Of a stretch of DNA of 64,000 nucleotides, positions 39,835-52,021 are shown one piece after another. The stretch covers positions 27,735,129 to 27,799,128 of the forward strand of contig NC_052016.1 of assembly GCF_015832195.1 (NCBI RefSeq), in the 5' to 3' direction. The stretch comes from Motacilla alba alba. Lineage: Eukaryota; Chordata; Aves; Passeriformes; Motacillidae. Each line of letters begins with the position of its first letter. Position 1 is the stretch's first letter. A program made the position numbers and the translations under genes. The notes beneath the pieces are model-generated. The model was not told the DNA's origin and made no database searches. It saw only the letters and a list, made by a program, of their open reading frames with translations.

Positions 39835-40924
39835 TATTGGGTTTGCATGGACAGGTTTTGGTAGCAGGGGGGCTACAGGGATGGCTCCAGTGAGAAGCTG
39901 CCAGAAGCTTCCTCCCTGTCCAGCAGAGCCAATCCTGATGGCTCTGAGACAGATGTGCCACTGGCCAGGGCTGGGCCAATTAGAAATGGTGGTAACACCT
40001 CTGTGATAACAGATTTGAGAGGAAGAAGAAAAAGGTATTGCACAGAAGTACTCGTGACCAGAGAAGAGCAGAGTGAGAATACGTGAGAGGAACAAATGAC
40101 CCCAAGGTCAGTGCAGAAGGAGGGGCAGGAGGTGCTCCAGGCACTGGAGCTGGGATTCCCCTGCAGCCCCTGGTTCAGCCCATGGTGAGGCAGCTGTGCC
40201 CTACAGCCCCTGGGGATCCACAGGGATGCAGAGATTCACCTGCAGCCTGGGAAGCAGACCCAGGCTAGAGTGGGTGGATGCCTGAGAGAGGGCTGTGAGC
40301 CTGTGGGAGAGCCAGACTGGAACAGGGTCCTGGCAGGGACCTGCAGGCCTGTGAAGAGAGGAACCCACACCGGAGCAGGTTTCCTGGTAGGACTTGTGCC
40401 CTGTGGGGGACCCAAGCTGGAGCAGGCTGTGCCTGAAGGATTGCACCCCATGGAAGAGTGACCCATGCAGCAGCAGTTTGGGGTGGGCTGTTGCCCATGG
40501 GATGTAACATTGCAGAAGTTCATGGAGAACTATCTTCCCTGGGAGGGACCCCACAGTGGAGCAGGGACTCCTCTCCCAGAGCTGCAGGAGAAACGTGATA
40601 AACTGACCATAACCCCCATTCCCTGTCTCCCTGTGCTGTGGGGGGTAGGAGGTTGAGCTGGAAAGGAGGGAGGATGGAGGAACGGTGTTTTTAAGGTCTG
40701 TTTTTTCTTATTATTATCCTGCTCTGATTTTGTTAGTAATAAATTCATTTAATATCTCTAATTTAAGTCTGTTTCGCCTCTGATGGTATTTGGTGAGGGA
40801 GTCCCAGACCTTATCTCAACCCATGAACCCTTTGCTACATCTTCTCTGTCCTGTCCAGTTGCAGAGGGCATGACAGAGAGGCTTTTGTCGGTGCCTGGTG
40901 TTCGGCTGGAGTCGACCCATTACA
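39835..40924 (+). mobile_element. Solo LTR of an avian endogenous retrovirus
   Basis: About 1.09 kb, markedly more GC-rich than its flanks. From memory it matches the general plan of a common passerine LTR family, the kind annotated as TguLTR in zebra finch. The start resembles 'GTTTGCATGGACAGGTTTTG'. A 'CAAGGTCAGTGCAGAAGGAG' block leads into a series of degenerate repeats built on 'CCCACACCGGAGCAG'-like phrases. Near the 3' end are a polyadenylation signal and a T-rich block, and it ends in ..CCATTACA. No retroviral coding sequence, primer-binding site or polypurine tract adjoins it, so it is a solo LTR left by recombination between two LTRs. I could not find a clear target-site duplication, so ends are accurate only to a few bases. 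Frames of up to 117 codons across it are chance products of its GC richness. The precise family name needs a repeat-library match. Confidence 0.85.
40738..40743 (+). promoter_or_regulatory. LTR polyadenylation signal AATAAA
   Basis: AATAAA lies in the T-rich 3' part of the LTR, where proviral transcripts would be processed. It fixes the LTR orientation as plus. It could serve as a cryptic polyadenylation site for host transcripts reading through. Confidence 0.7.
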
Positions 40925-42747
40925 GCAACTTCCCAATATCCTTAAATGTCAAATTTTGGAAAAGGTCATTCAAATATCCATGAGATGAAATTCTGGACTT
41001 CATTTCATCCTCCAGGAAATGGCACAGCAGAGTAGTCTTTAGGAAGTGGGCCCCACACTAATGAAGTACTGAGCTAGGAAAAACTGTGCATACAGAAAAT
41101 GAACTCTGCAATAATAAACACTAGTGATGGTTTGGGTTTTTTTAAAGAAGCTATAATCTTTATTTTTCTTGATAAAATAAGTTACTGACCTCTGGCTAGA
41201 TGGTTTACAAATTATAGTAGCAACAAATAGTTTGCTATTTGAAGTGACTATTGATTTTATTTAGCTGTTGTAGAAAGAACATCTGGTGAAGATACATTTA
41301 CCGACAATAAATGATACTCATATCAAACCTTATCAGAAGTGATTGCATTCCAGCAATTAAATTAGATTTCCCTGAAGCAGGATAATTGAGCTACTATGGT
41401 GTGTTTTGCCAAGATTTATGCTCTTCTGTAAATCTACTTGTGTCAGCTCTTATGTAGCTATTCAGATGATTCTAGAAGATTTGGGAATCTCCAAAGATTG
41501 TGTATTTTTGTAGCTTAACCCAGAGAGATAGGCTGGTGACAGCTGGAAATTCCTTATAATGGTTCCATTTTTATACACATTTGGCTTGTTTAACTATTTG
41601 AGGGTAGGGTTTATGTTTTTTGTTTGGTTTTGTTTATTTGTTTAACCTTGGGTTGTTAGGCACTGAAGCATATTTATTTTGCACTTTTCTAAATTGTTTG
41701 AGACAATTTTTATATAGGGATCCTGGTTATTTAGTTCAACATTATGATTTCTGGGTACCAAAGTCCTCTTGTGGATGTAGAATCTTTGTTTTACCAGCTG
41801 CCTCCTCTAAAGATTTTGTAACTGTCAAAAAGAATAGTATTGCTTCTCTATCCTAGACATCCTCACCAAGGGAAGGAGAGAACTGTTGTATATACTGACA
41901 GGTTTTTAAATGTCTCAGTTAGGACTACAAAAGTAAGTATCTTTGTAGAAACCAAGGCTGCTTTTCTATCTGTTTGTGGGGTCAGTAAAACGGGGTATTT
42001 GAACTGCATGTTTTAACACAGTCTTCAAATACAGCTTGTCTGAGATGGTTATTTGGGCTTCAGACTTCTGTTTTAAACTCCAAAATATTAAATGAAATGT
42101 GCTTTATCTAAGAGCCAGTTTTTGTATTTGAGATGCCTAAAGAAGAATCTTTACATTTGGTCAAAATACAAGGTACTTGGCAGCATTGCCTTTGCAGGGA
42201 CACTGTTGCTTCTGCTTAGTCTTAGGCAAAAATCTCATGGCTGGGACAGCCTCTGTGGTGTGATACATGCAGTCATCAAGCAAGCAGTCACCTAGGAGCT
42301 CCTTTGCAGGTTTTGGGTTTGACCCCAGCCACTGCGGAGTCTCTGAGTGTAACAAAAAAGTATATTGAATTCACTTCACTAAGTTAACCTTAAGAATATT
42401 AGAAGAGTTAAGAATGAAATAGTGCATGCAAAGGTGAACAGTTTGGAGAACTACCCCTTCTTGAGAAACAGCTTCTAAATAGCAGGTAGAGAAGGAAGCA
42501 CATAAATTACCTATGCGCCAAACTACCTGAAAATCATTTGGATACTCACTGAAGCAAAGTATTGTATCCAATGGTTCACTGCTAGGGCAGATCCATCTGC
42601 TTTCATTTCTCTTTATTGCTATCCCCTGTAAGAAAATCAACATAATTCTGCTACCTTAGTCTACAGTCCATAAAATCAGAACTATCAAAATTCCTCCCAG
42701 CTTGAACAGAGGTCTGAACACTTTTTTATTAGAAAGTGCTTTATTTT
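40925..42747. other. Gene-free stretch between LTR and CR1
   Basis: AT-rich sequence with no recognisable feature. Open frames are at most 78 codons. Confidence 0.6.
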
Positions 42748-43400
42748 TCATAGAATCATAGAATGGGTTATGTTGGAAAGGACCTTAAAGATCATCTAGT
42801 TTGCAGTTCACCTGCCATGGGCAGGGACACCTTCCACTAGACCAGACTCAGACACTTCCAGGGATGGGGCATCCATAGCTTTTCTGGGCAGCTTGTTATG
42901 ATGTCTCACCACTCTCACAGTAAAGAATTTCTTTATAATATCTAATCTAAACTTATTTTCTTTCAGTTTAAAGGCACTCTGTCTTGCCCTGTCATTTCAT
43001 GCCCTTGTAAAATGTCCCACTCCAGATCTCTTGTAGGTTCCCTTCAGGTACTGGAAGGTGCTCTAAGGTCTCCTCAGAGTCTTCTCCAGCCAGAACACCC
43101 CCAACTCTCTCAGTCTGCCTTCATAAGAGAGCTGCTCCAGTCTGCTGATCATCGTTGTGGTCTCCTCTACACCTGCTCCAACAGGTCCATGACTTACTTA
43201 TGTTGGGACCCCAGAGCTGGATGCATTTCTCCAGTTGAGGTCTCGAGAACAGAGCAGAGGGTAAGAATCCCCTCCCTTGCCCTACTGTCCCCTGCTTTGG
43301 ATGCAAGCCAGGATATGTTTGGCTTTCTGGGCTGTGAGTGCACATTGCTTGTTCTTGTTGAGCTTTTCATCCACCAGCACCCCCAAGTCCTTCTCAACCA
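42748..43400 (-). mobile_element. CR1 LINE, 5'-truncated, best-preserved copy
   Basis: The plus strand begins with the reverse complement of two ATTCTATG octamers (TCATAGAATCATAGAATGG), the diagnostic 3' terminus of CR1. It then follows the CR1 3' UTR and the end of ORF2 antisense for about 650 bases. Minus-strand translation from about 43398 downward reads [20 protein letters not shown], and near 42,885-42,925 VRVVRHHNKLPRKAMDA. Both are canonical C-terminal ORF2 blocks. The frame is broken by substitutions and small indels: the W of the HWNRLP motif is H, and a frame shift lies between the two blocks. No reverse-transcriptase catalytic motif is present, so the copy cannot move. It inserted as a typical 5'-truncated CR1 and appears younger than the other copies here. 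Confidence 0.95.
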
Positions 43401-44701
43401 TGTTTTTCTGTGATTATTTCACAGGTAAGGAAGACGGAAATTAGTAGCTCACACTTAGGTTACAAGATCAATCACTGACTTATCAAACTGAACCCAAAGG
43501 GTTATCAGATGCCAGATTGCAAAGATAGTATATAAGAATGCATTTAACTTAACTGTGAGTTTATGGTTTATCTGTTGTTAGAGCTGGAACACTGTAAGAT
43601 TTTTAATTCTACCTGGCTCTAGTCTAAATACAGATTTGAAAACTGCTGTCCTTGTATAGCAAATACATATCTGAGTTTTCCAGTGGTGACATGCAGACAC
43701 AAAACAGAAGTGGGAAATGTTTTTGGTTTGGGGACAAGAGTATTAGCAGATGAGAAACACAAAAAAGGACAGAACAATATATAAAGACAGGTTACAATAT
43801 ATAGAGGAAATCACTTGTTCATTAGACTTTTTCTTACACTACTGATTCAATGTGTTATGTATGCTAAAATCAGCATCCTCTTTTACTTTTGATAATTGCT
43901 GATCACATAAGCCTTTTTGCAAGAACAAGGTGATATATAACGGATTTATGGCAATTATCTTGGGAATAGAGCTAAAACAGATGAATAAGAAGCATCTTTA
44001 AAATTTTAAAATAAAACCAAATGATAAAAATCACACCAAAACAGCTAAAACTCCTTGAGCTCCCACTGCAAGGTGAGAACAGCAATTTATGTTTGGATGT
44101 CTTGTATCTTGCTAAGAGTTTCAAGTTCCAAGTTGGTATGTTCTCTTTCCATTACCATGTATTCCATGTGTTATTGTAACCTTTGTCATCAGCTGTCTTT
44201 GGCATAGTCTTTGAGCTGCAAAGATATTTTAAAATAACCTAAGTAATTGAAAATTATTTTAAAAAACATTGTACTCTCTATTAATCAAAAAAAGGAAGTT
44301 TTACACCGAAGTAAAAGTGCCTCATTGGCTAAAATCTGTTCCTTTGGAAGGCAATAGGAGCTGTACCTCTGCTCTCAGCATGAGCAGGGAGAAAATGTCT
44401 CACAGTGAGTTTTTTAAAGATATGTAGATAGGTGTTGTGCTTTGGCAGATTGCTAAAGCCAGCCTTCATGATTTATCCAAGGCAATTTTATTCATGGGAT
44501 TTAAGCTTCAAGCTGCAATAGACACAGCACATGATTATGAAAATCCCTATCTGCATTGTTTGATGCCTTGATGCCTTTGAAAATATATTCTCGTAAGGTG
44601 AATTGGAAAAACCTGACTACAAGCAGAACAAAGCCCTGTTTTGATATGACCTACACAACCTTTTTAATGTGACAGTGTCATGGTGGTATATTTGAATGTT
44701 T

Positions 44702-44703
<2 letters not shown>

Positions 44704-44732
<29 letters not shown>
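44704..44732. repeat. Poly(T) run of 29
   Basis: An uninterrupted T homopolymer. Read on the minus strand it would be a poly(A) tail, but no AATAAA-like signal lies at the expected distance and no gene body is recognisable. I call it simple sequence rather than a retrocopy tail. Confidence 0.92.
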
Positions 44733-45866
44733 GTTACAATTTAGGCACAAACATCTCAAATTCAGAATAGTTCCAGGAACCTACTTTTTTAGAATTCATA
44801 AAACTTCCGGTTTTCTGGTTTTGGTAAACAATGAATAGTACATTCTTGCACTTAAAAGTATCTTTTTTTTCTGGAGTAAATATTGTCAAGCTAAGGTCTG
44901 TGTAGTTAATTGAGGGTTAGAGATGCCACATTTGGAAGAAAGGGGGCAATACTTATTGAACAGGGAGCTTTTTATACAGTTGACAGCTGTCTGAACCACT
45001 GACACACTGATAATGTTACAGGTGATCTCTGCTGGGATGGATTATTGAGCATCACATAGCTAAGATGACTGGATTCTCATCACAAATGTAATTTGTCTCA
45101 CAGCTATTGCCACGTTGTATGTGGTAGTGGAGTAGAGAGAATTATGCTTGTCTCTAATTCACCGAGAGTCACAATAGATAAACTGGAGGTCAAAAAGGCC
45201 TTTTGGGAGAGCTCTTGCTGAAAAGGGTTATATAAATGTAAAGTAGTATTATTATTATTTATGAGCAGTTTGAGTCAAATGTCATGTTGGATGCATTTCA
45301 TCAATCTGAGATTAGACTTGGGCCTGTGGCTCAGCAGGAGCTCAGTGATACAAACAGATAGGGGATGTTTTACCAGGCTAAACAGAACCTCAAATAAAAT
45401 AGCAAGTACTTCTCTACAATGGCCCTCCCATATAGTGATATTTCTGAAGTCTGGCATTTGGAACAGCAGATGGAATTGCACAAAGCTTTTCCACCAGGGC
45501 AAGAAATGACGTGCAGTCTCCAACCCATTGCAGAAGTGTTTAATTTAGATCCCATTAAGATTTTTGTTGCACAATAGAACTGTGGAAATAGATATCAGTA
45601 TTTTATTAAATGCATGGATTACAGCTGTATAGAAATGTTAGAAACACTGATGAACTCATAGCCAACATGTGTAGCATGTTCTGTCCTTTCAAAACCCTTA
45701 TTATGCAGTGAGCTTTTCTCTCCCAGGAAAAGGGAAGGATCCACTCATCCCCACCTTCTCTCTGCTCGCCATGATTGCATGTATGAGTGCAAATATTCTA
45801 GGGAAAAAAAAAAAGAAATTAAGCTTTCTCCTACTAAGACTAGAGAGACATACCTCCAACCCACAT

Positions 45867-45880
45867 ATAGATAGATAGAT
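45867..45880. repeat. (ATAG)n microsatellite
   Basis: Three and a half perfect ATAG units. Short, but potentially polymorphic. Confidence 0.85.
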
Positions 45881-47014
45881 ATGTAAATACACTTGATTTC
45901 TAAAGTAAAATCTATTACCATTCCCCTTTTGCATTTTCTCTCCGCTGGCTTTAATTAAGTTTACTCCAGAAAGCTTGTGGGGTATCCTTGTTACATGAAA
46001 GAGAAAGATTACACACTATGGGGTGGTTCCTGCTAGCTTGACCATGATTTATAAAGCCAGGATTTAATATCCTTTAAGCTTTTCTGTTTGCAGACTCATT
46101 TTATTTAAACTGCATTTATATAAACTGCTCAGCAGATTAGAGAAGCAGCACTATAGCCTTAATTTCAATGTCACTTTCCAGCTGTTTTGGTCAGGCTTCA
46201 TGCCTGGATTTAATGTATTTGTGCACTAAAATGAAAATACATCTCAATGATAAATCCTTTCCAAAGCAGAGTGAAATAGCAGTAAATAACATCTGTTAAA
46301 ACCAAATGAAAATAAAAACCAAAAGCCCACAGGAAGACCACATACAGTAGGGAGCTTGAAATCAAACCAAATGTGAAGCTCAGGCTTAAAAAGAGTGATT
46401 AAAAACCTTAAAATTATCCTTAGATGGGGAATGGGAAATTTGACCTACCACTTGTGCAGGTTTGGCAGTTCCTCATGTACAGGGGATCAGTTATTAAAAG
46501 ATGACACTTGCATTATTGGGACTGATCCAGGCCACCTTAAATTCATCTCAAGGATATGCCAGGTTATTACAGATATTCGTGAGATATATTCAGTGATATT
46601 CATATCATATATTCACTGATTATCCCAGAAATAAAATCATGCAATGATATGTTCTTGAAATTGAATCAATGGGAAGAGCAAAGAGATCTCCTTTTCAGCC
46701 AGCTCTTAAAAGAACAAATCCAGGTATCTCAGATGTTCCATTCCTGTCATATTTACAAACCCAGAGCTAAGCACTTACATATCTGCTCTCTCTCATATTT
46801 ATTTACCTTATTTCCCAGAAGCTCCAATACCCTTCCACCCAAGATTAAAGACAAGCACAGTCTGAAATCAGCTATAAAATCAGATATAAATAGTTTTCTT
46901 CAGCTAGACATTGTCATCTGTATTTGAAAAATCTTGGGTTAGTTCACTGTGTTGCAGACATGAGCTCTGTATCTATGGTTCTAGGCTTAGATCTATGTTA
47001 TTCTTCATCTAACA

Positions 47015-47033
47015 CTTTTATTTTTTTTCACAG
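47015..47033 (+). other. Strong splice-acceptor-like sequence
   Basis: A tract TTTTATTTTTTTTCACAG directly precedes GTAAATGCC, giving an excellent polypyrimidine-AG acceptor with the exon edge at 47034. One downstream frame is open for 17 codons to a stop (VNATHCSCGNSTVFSGL) and another for over 40 codons. No convincing donor follows, so if real it would be a terminal exon. Isolated acceptors of this quality also occur by chance in T-rich DNA. Confidence 0.2.
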
Positions 47034-49384
47034 GTAAATGCCACACACTGCAGTTGTGGCAATTCCACAGTGTTCAGTGGACTGTAGTATATGTGCAATG
47101 GAAGAAAAAAAAATACATGGAAGGACTTGGCCCTCCCAAGATTCACTTTGATTTTTCTCTTATATAACAGGGTAAATGAGAGGTAGAGGAATGCAATAAC
47201 TTCCAGAAGTATCCACTTGCATTTAAATAGAATTTTACTCTGGCTTTACCTTCAAATTATGTATATATGATTTATCACATTTTACCTGGGCAAATGAAAG
47301 AGACTGTTAAAGCCTGAATTTTCCTGATGTACTGTAGACATCTAACATTACTTCCACATTTAAAGTAGTGTAAAAGTACCTTCCTTCATATTTACAGGAC
47401 TATTTGAGTTTACAGGTATATTTCATAATTCTTGTTTCATTGTGATTTAATTGAAGAGGTAGAAGGACATAGCATTCTGGGAGTAGATTTGGATGGACAG
47501 ATATTATGGCATGTCCCATGGGGTTGCATTAACTTGCAGTATGGGTTTTGCTAGTGCAAACTTAAATCTAATGTAGTTTGTGGATGAGGAAACAGTGACA
47601 AGTAATAAGTAAGTTAAACAAGGAGCTAATGCTTACCAGCTCAGAAAAAGAAAGTGTGCTTTAACACAATTTTGGGAAATTACAGAAATGTGAAGTTATG
47701 TTACTTAAAGTCTGGAGAATATCCACTTCAAAGAAGATGCTTCCTTAAAGCAAAAAAGGCTTAATCCATAATAAAGGTAGTATATGTTGCAGAAATGTAG
47801 TGAAAAGTAGTTTCAATCAAATGATGGAAAAATTTATTCCCTAAAATAAGTGATTTTCTGTGGATTTTTGATTAACATTTTTATTTTTTAATAAATAAAA
47901 CTCTTCCTTCCTTGTTTACACATAGTTATAGGCAGGAGGGAAGAAAAAAAAGAAACAAATATGCCTGCACTGACCTACTACATCTGCTAAATCCCAATTA
48001 GTCCATGGGAAAAACCTCAGTTCCTTTCCTCAGTACTTTATCATTCTGAGTGTTTTGTTTCAGTGGTTCTTTAAGTTGCAAGCAAAGTCATTTCCACCAA
48101 ATCCCCAGGAGACTATCCCACAATCTAATACTCCTCATTCTAGGATGCTGAGATTTTTTTTTTCCTCAATTGTATTTTAATTGATCTTTTAGACTAGCAG
48201 GTACTATCTCAACTAAACTGAAAAGAATTGCAGAAGTCACTAAGCAAAAGCTGCTCAAAAAACAAAGCAAGTTATTGACTGGAGATCCGTTGTGCAGACC
48301 ACAAAACATGCAGAGGAGAGACAGGAAAAAGTAATAATCCCTTCATAAATATCATTCCTAGAGAGGAAAGAAATAGTGTAAGAAGAATTTGGTGTTATTT
48401 CCTTTGATATGCTGTTCCTGCTTTCCTTGGGTGCAGTATAAGCTGTCTGCAGAAGTCTTGTGTGACTCCCACTGGCACAGGAAAGATATTTGTGGCAAAT
48501 TCCTGCAGCTCTCCTGTGCTTGTTCTGCGAGCTTCAAGGTGCAGCCAGGACAGCAAGTTTGCAGCTTGTTCTGACACAAGGAACTGGACCAGCATTGAGC
48601 CCATCAGACAGAAATGTTTGTGGCTCATATATCAAACCCCTTCAAAATTAGTGTGATTGATCTGGGATTAATTCTTTATCTTTCCCCTTGTTTTGCTTTC
48701 TCCCCAAAAAACGATTCTCATATGAACCACATAAAGGTGACAAACTACTGTTTTGGGGTGCTGTGACTGCTGGAGAGGAAAAGGTAAAATTAAGTGCACA
48801 GTTAACAGGAAAAAATTTCTTCTGAGATCAGTAACTCTTCTTTCTTCAATAGTCTGCCCGCCCAAATGAGTATAAGCATCACAAACAAAGAGCTTTTTAA
48901 AAGGATTATAAAATTGTTACTCCACAAAGAAATTACTCAAACACATAATTTCAGCAGTCACTCACAGAAACTATAGAAAATGTCCAAAGCCTCAGGAAGG
49001 ACAAACACAACCCCCAAATCCCAATAGCTATGAAAATACCTGTATACCAGTGGTGAAAGCTCTTTCTGCATGACCAAGAACACAAATTATTTTAGCAAGG
49101 GCTAAACAGATAGACCAGCTGAATAATACTAGAAGTGAATTCCCATTAATATTTATGGATGATTTAAATTAACTTATAGGAATCATGTTTTCTAATTTTG
49201 CTGAGGAAACTTAGTAATGAACCTTGCATTTCTGAAGCTTTGTCTTTGCTTAGAATTGCAAGAGAAGGAAAGATACAACTAAAATTACATTCTTGATACC
49301 ACTTTCTGTTCAATAGCAAGTAAAAGACAAACCTAAAGGCTGCCAGTTTTCGAAACTTCTCTAAATGCATTGAATAATAACGAC

Positions 49385-49410
49385 ATTATACAATAGTATT
49401 ATTGTATAAT
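49385..49410. repeat. Perfect inverted repeat, 11-bp stem
   Basis: ATTATACAATA, loop GTAT, then TATTGTATAAT. The stem is entirely AT-rich apart from one C-G pair per arm. It can extrude as a cruciform or fold in RNA. No function is evident. Confidence 0.92.
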
Positions 49411-51997
49411 ATAAATTGTATTATATAATCCCCTTGAATCTTCTGCTTCTGGTGCATTCCTGACTGAGCATTTCTGTAATATGAATGGTGAATCTGAAGA
49501 CTGATCCAATCAATCTGGGGATCAGAATGTAGAAGTCTGGAGAAATATAGATTCCAAGCAGCACCCTCCCATGCATTTAACTTCACCTGGTTGTAACTGA
49601 AAGTGTAAAATATTTTTCATGCCTTTTCTTTAAAGAAACTATTTCTGTTGTGACTGCAACCTTTCGGAGTCTCACAGGTTCTATCCGCAGGTCTCACACC
49701 TTGCTGTGGCAGGAAGTGCAGCTCTGATTGTCCCTGCCCTACTCTGGCCCTTGCTTCACCTTACACAGTGCATGTGTTCATGCCTTGCACAGGGCCAGGC
49801 AGAAACAGGAATGTGTAAAGGACAGAGGAGATGGAGAAAGTATAAATAATGATCTTAAAGGAATCTATACATACTAACCTTAGGCTGGATCCTAGGGATT
49901 GTACCAGCATGGAAACAAATCAACGTATTGCACACTTCTCAGTGCTCTTCAGATGTTTGAGTGCTCTGATGTGTATGTGGATGGAAGGGAAGAGCTAGGA
50001 GGTGACCAGCTGCCAGTGGATTCTGCGCTGCTTACTATCTAACTTCTGTCTCTCTGACAAGACCAGATCTGAGTGACACATGAGCTGACATGTATCCATC
50101 TGTATTCATCTAACCTCCTTGTAACCCCTGGAGAGGGTTACAGACAGATATACAGGCATACATGTCTCTCTTATTAAAGAGACACAGGGCACAAATCTTG
50201 TATGCTGCTCCCTGGTCCTTCAGAGATTTAAGCAAGACATACCTGTTCAATAGCAACTCATCCATACTGGTCCATATGCTGCCAAGGTTGTAGAAACTCC
50301 CAGTGATAACCAGACTGGTTATCAGGGCTCCAAAAGGCCTGGAAAGGATGCAGAAGCTAGCTTTCTTTTCAGCTTCTGATAAAGCCAGTGGGACAGTATG
50401 ACTTCTTATTATATGGGAGAGATGAGAGGCGTCTTTCCAGCTGTGTAATGGAGCATGGTGAAGGGATCTTGAGCTCAGCCTGAGCAAGCTGGTATCTTGG
50501 TATCTGTGCAGAGTGAAGCAGGGCAGAGATTGCTGGTTGGATGCAGGAGCATCACAGCTGGGTTAGCATGGCAATGTGCCAAGAAGATTAGCCCAACTCC
50601 TTAACAGAGCTTGCTGTATTTTCCAGCTTCAGGAGTTAACTTGCTTAGTATGAATTTTGGGACAGCTTGCCTTATCCACTGGACTCATTAGAAACTCTCC
50701 TTGACCAGTGATCAGTGGACAGTATGTTTTTATTTCTTCTAAAATTTATTAAATGGTTTTATTTTATTTGAATATTCTGTTCACTAAGCAGGAAAGTAGG
50801 GAATATAGGGAATGCTTCAGGAAAACTAAACTCTACCATGGTTCATGTAACATGAACTGGTTCCATGTATAACTGTTCTGCCTATCAGGCATTAACAATT
50901 CTTTTTACATCCTAATCAAGAAAGTAAATGCAACTAACAGCTATTGGACTTCATGACAGTGATGCTGAGCAGAATGTCTAAATGCCCTGACATGTTCTTT
51001 TATATAAGTCCAGGCCTCTGGAATTTCTCACAGAAATATAACAATAAACATTATAGCACTATAAAATAGCAGTCCTTCCAACAAAATAAAAAGCTTTGCA
51101 TTTCTGACTTGAAGTATCCAAACATGATTTATATTTTTATGCATTTTTTAATTGAAATCTCCCTGAATTGCTTTACTGACATTGTCATCGCAGGAATCTG
51201 GGAAAATCTACTGGCTACAGTTCTTATTGGAAAGTAAGACGTGCAGATGACCGTAACAGCTAAAGAAGAAAGATAAGGAACAAGGAATCTACTTTGTGCA
51301 CATTATAGGTACAGGTGGCTTGGGCCAGAGGAGAGATTGGTGTCTTAGTTATTTGTATTTATAGCATATGTCTGCATTAAGGAAATAAGCATTTGTGAAT
51401 GAAATATGAAATAAGCATCTCTTAAACACATTTTAAAATCAATTTGTACTGATATTTTTTCCACAGAATCCACAATCCAGTCTTTTTTTTGCCTGATTCT
51501 CCCAGGAACACACATTCTCTAATTCCTTGCCTTGAGAACAGAAGGGTTTTGAAACTCTTATTTTGATTTTGTCTTACTGAAAAAAAACAGTTTGGTGGAG
51601 GAAAAAAAAAAGGAAAAAGAGAGAGACAGAAAAGCAGTCTTGCTAAAAAGTAACAGAGGGTGGATTTGGAAATGTGTAATAGCTTCATGGATTGTTGCTC
51701 TTGCTGAAGAACAGCTTTTTCTATACCACAGCTTAAAAAGCCATCTGTCTTGCCAGGGTCTCATCAAGGATTAATTATTAAATGATGAAGAAAATCTTCC
51801 TTAAACCAAACTGTTAACCACAGGTAGCACTGGTTAAAGGGCTCCAGAGCCCCAAGTTTCCCTGTTTTCAGAGAAGTTGGCTGCCAAACAATTCATTCAC
51901 CTTTCCCCTCTGTAATTCTATCACACATCCAGTATTGTTTCTGATTGCCTTCTCGAATGCTTGCATTTTATATGTGCTTTTCTTTTTTTTGTCTTCT

Positions 51998-52021
51998 CCA
52001 TATACAAGACCATATACAAGA
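51998..52021. repeat. 12-bp perfect tandem duplication
   Basis: CCATATACAAGA is present twice in tandem and followed by a partial third copy (ATACAAGA) at 52023-52030. Confidence 0.93.

Noticed and set aside
40201..40554. Open frames up to 117 codons on both strands
   Set aside because: They lie wholly inside the LTR and are open because it is GC-rich. The LTR is non-coding.
43012..43413. 133-codon plus-strand frame
   Set aside because: It is the antisense of a CR1 ORF2 tail, not a gene.
44704..44732. Poly(T) as the tail of a minus-strand processed pseudogene
   Set aside because: No polyadenylation signal at the expected position and no recognisable gene body next to it.
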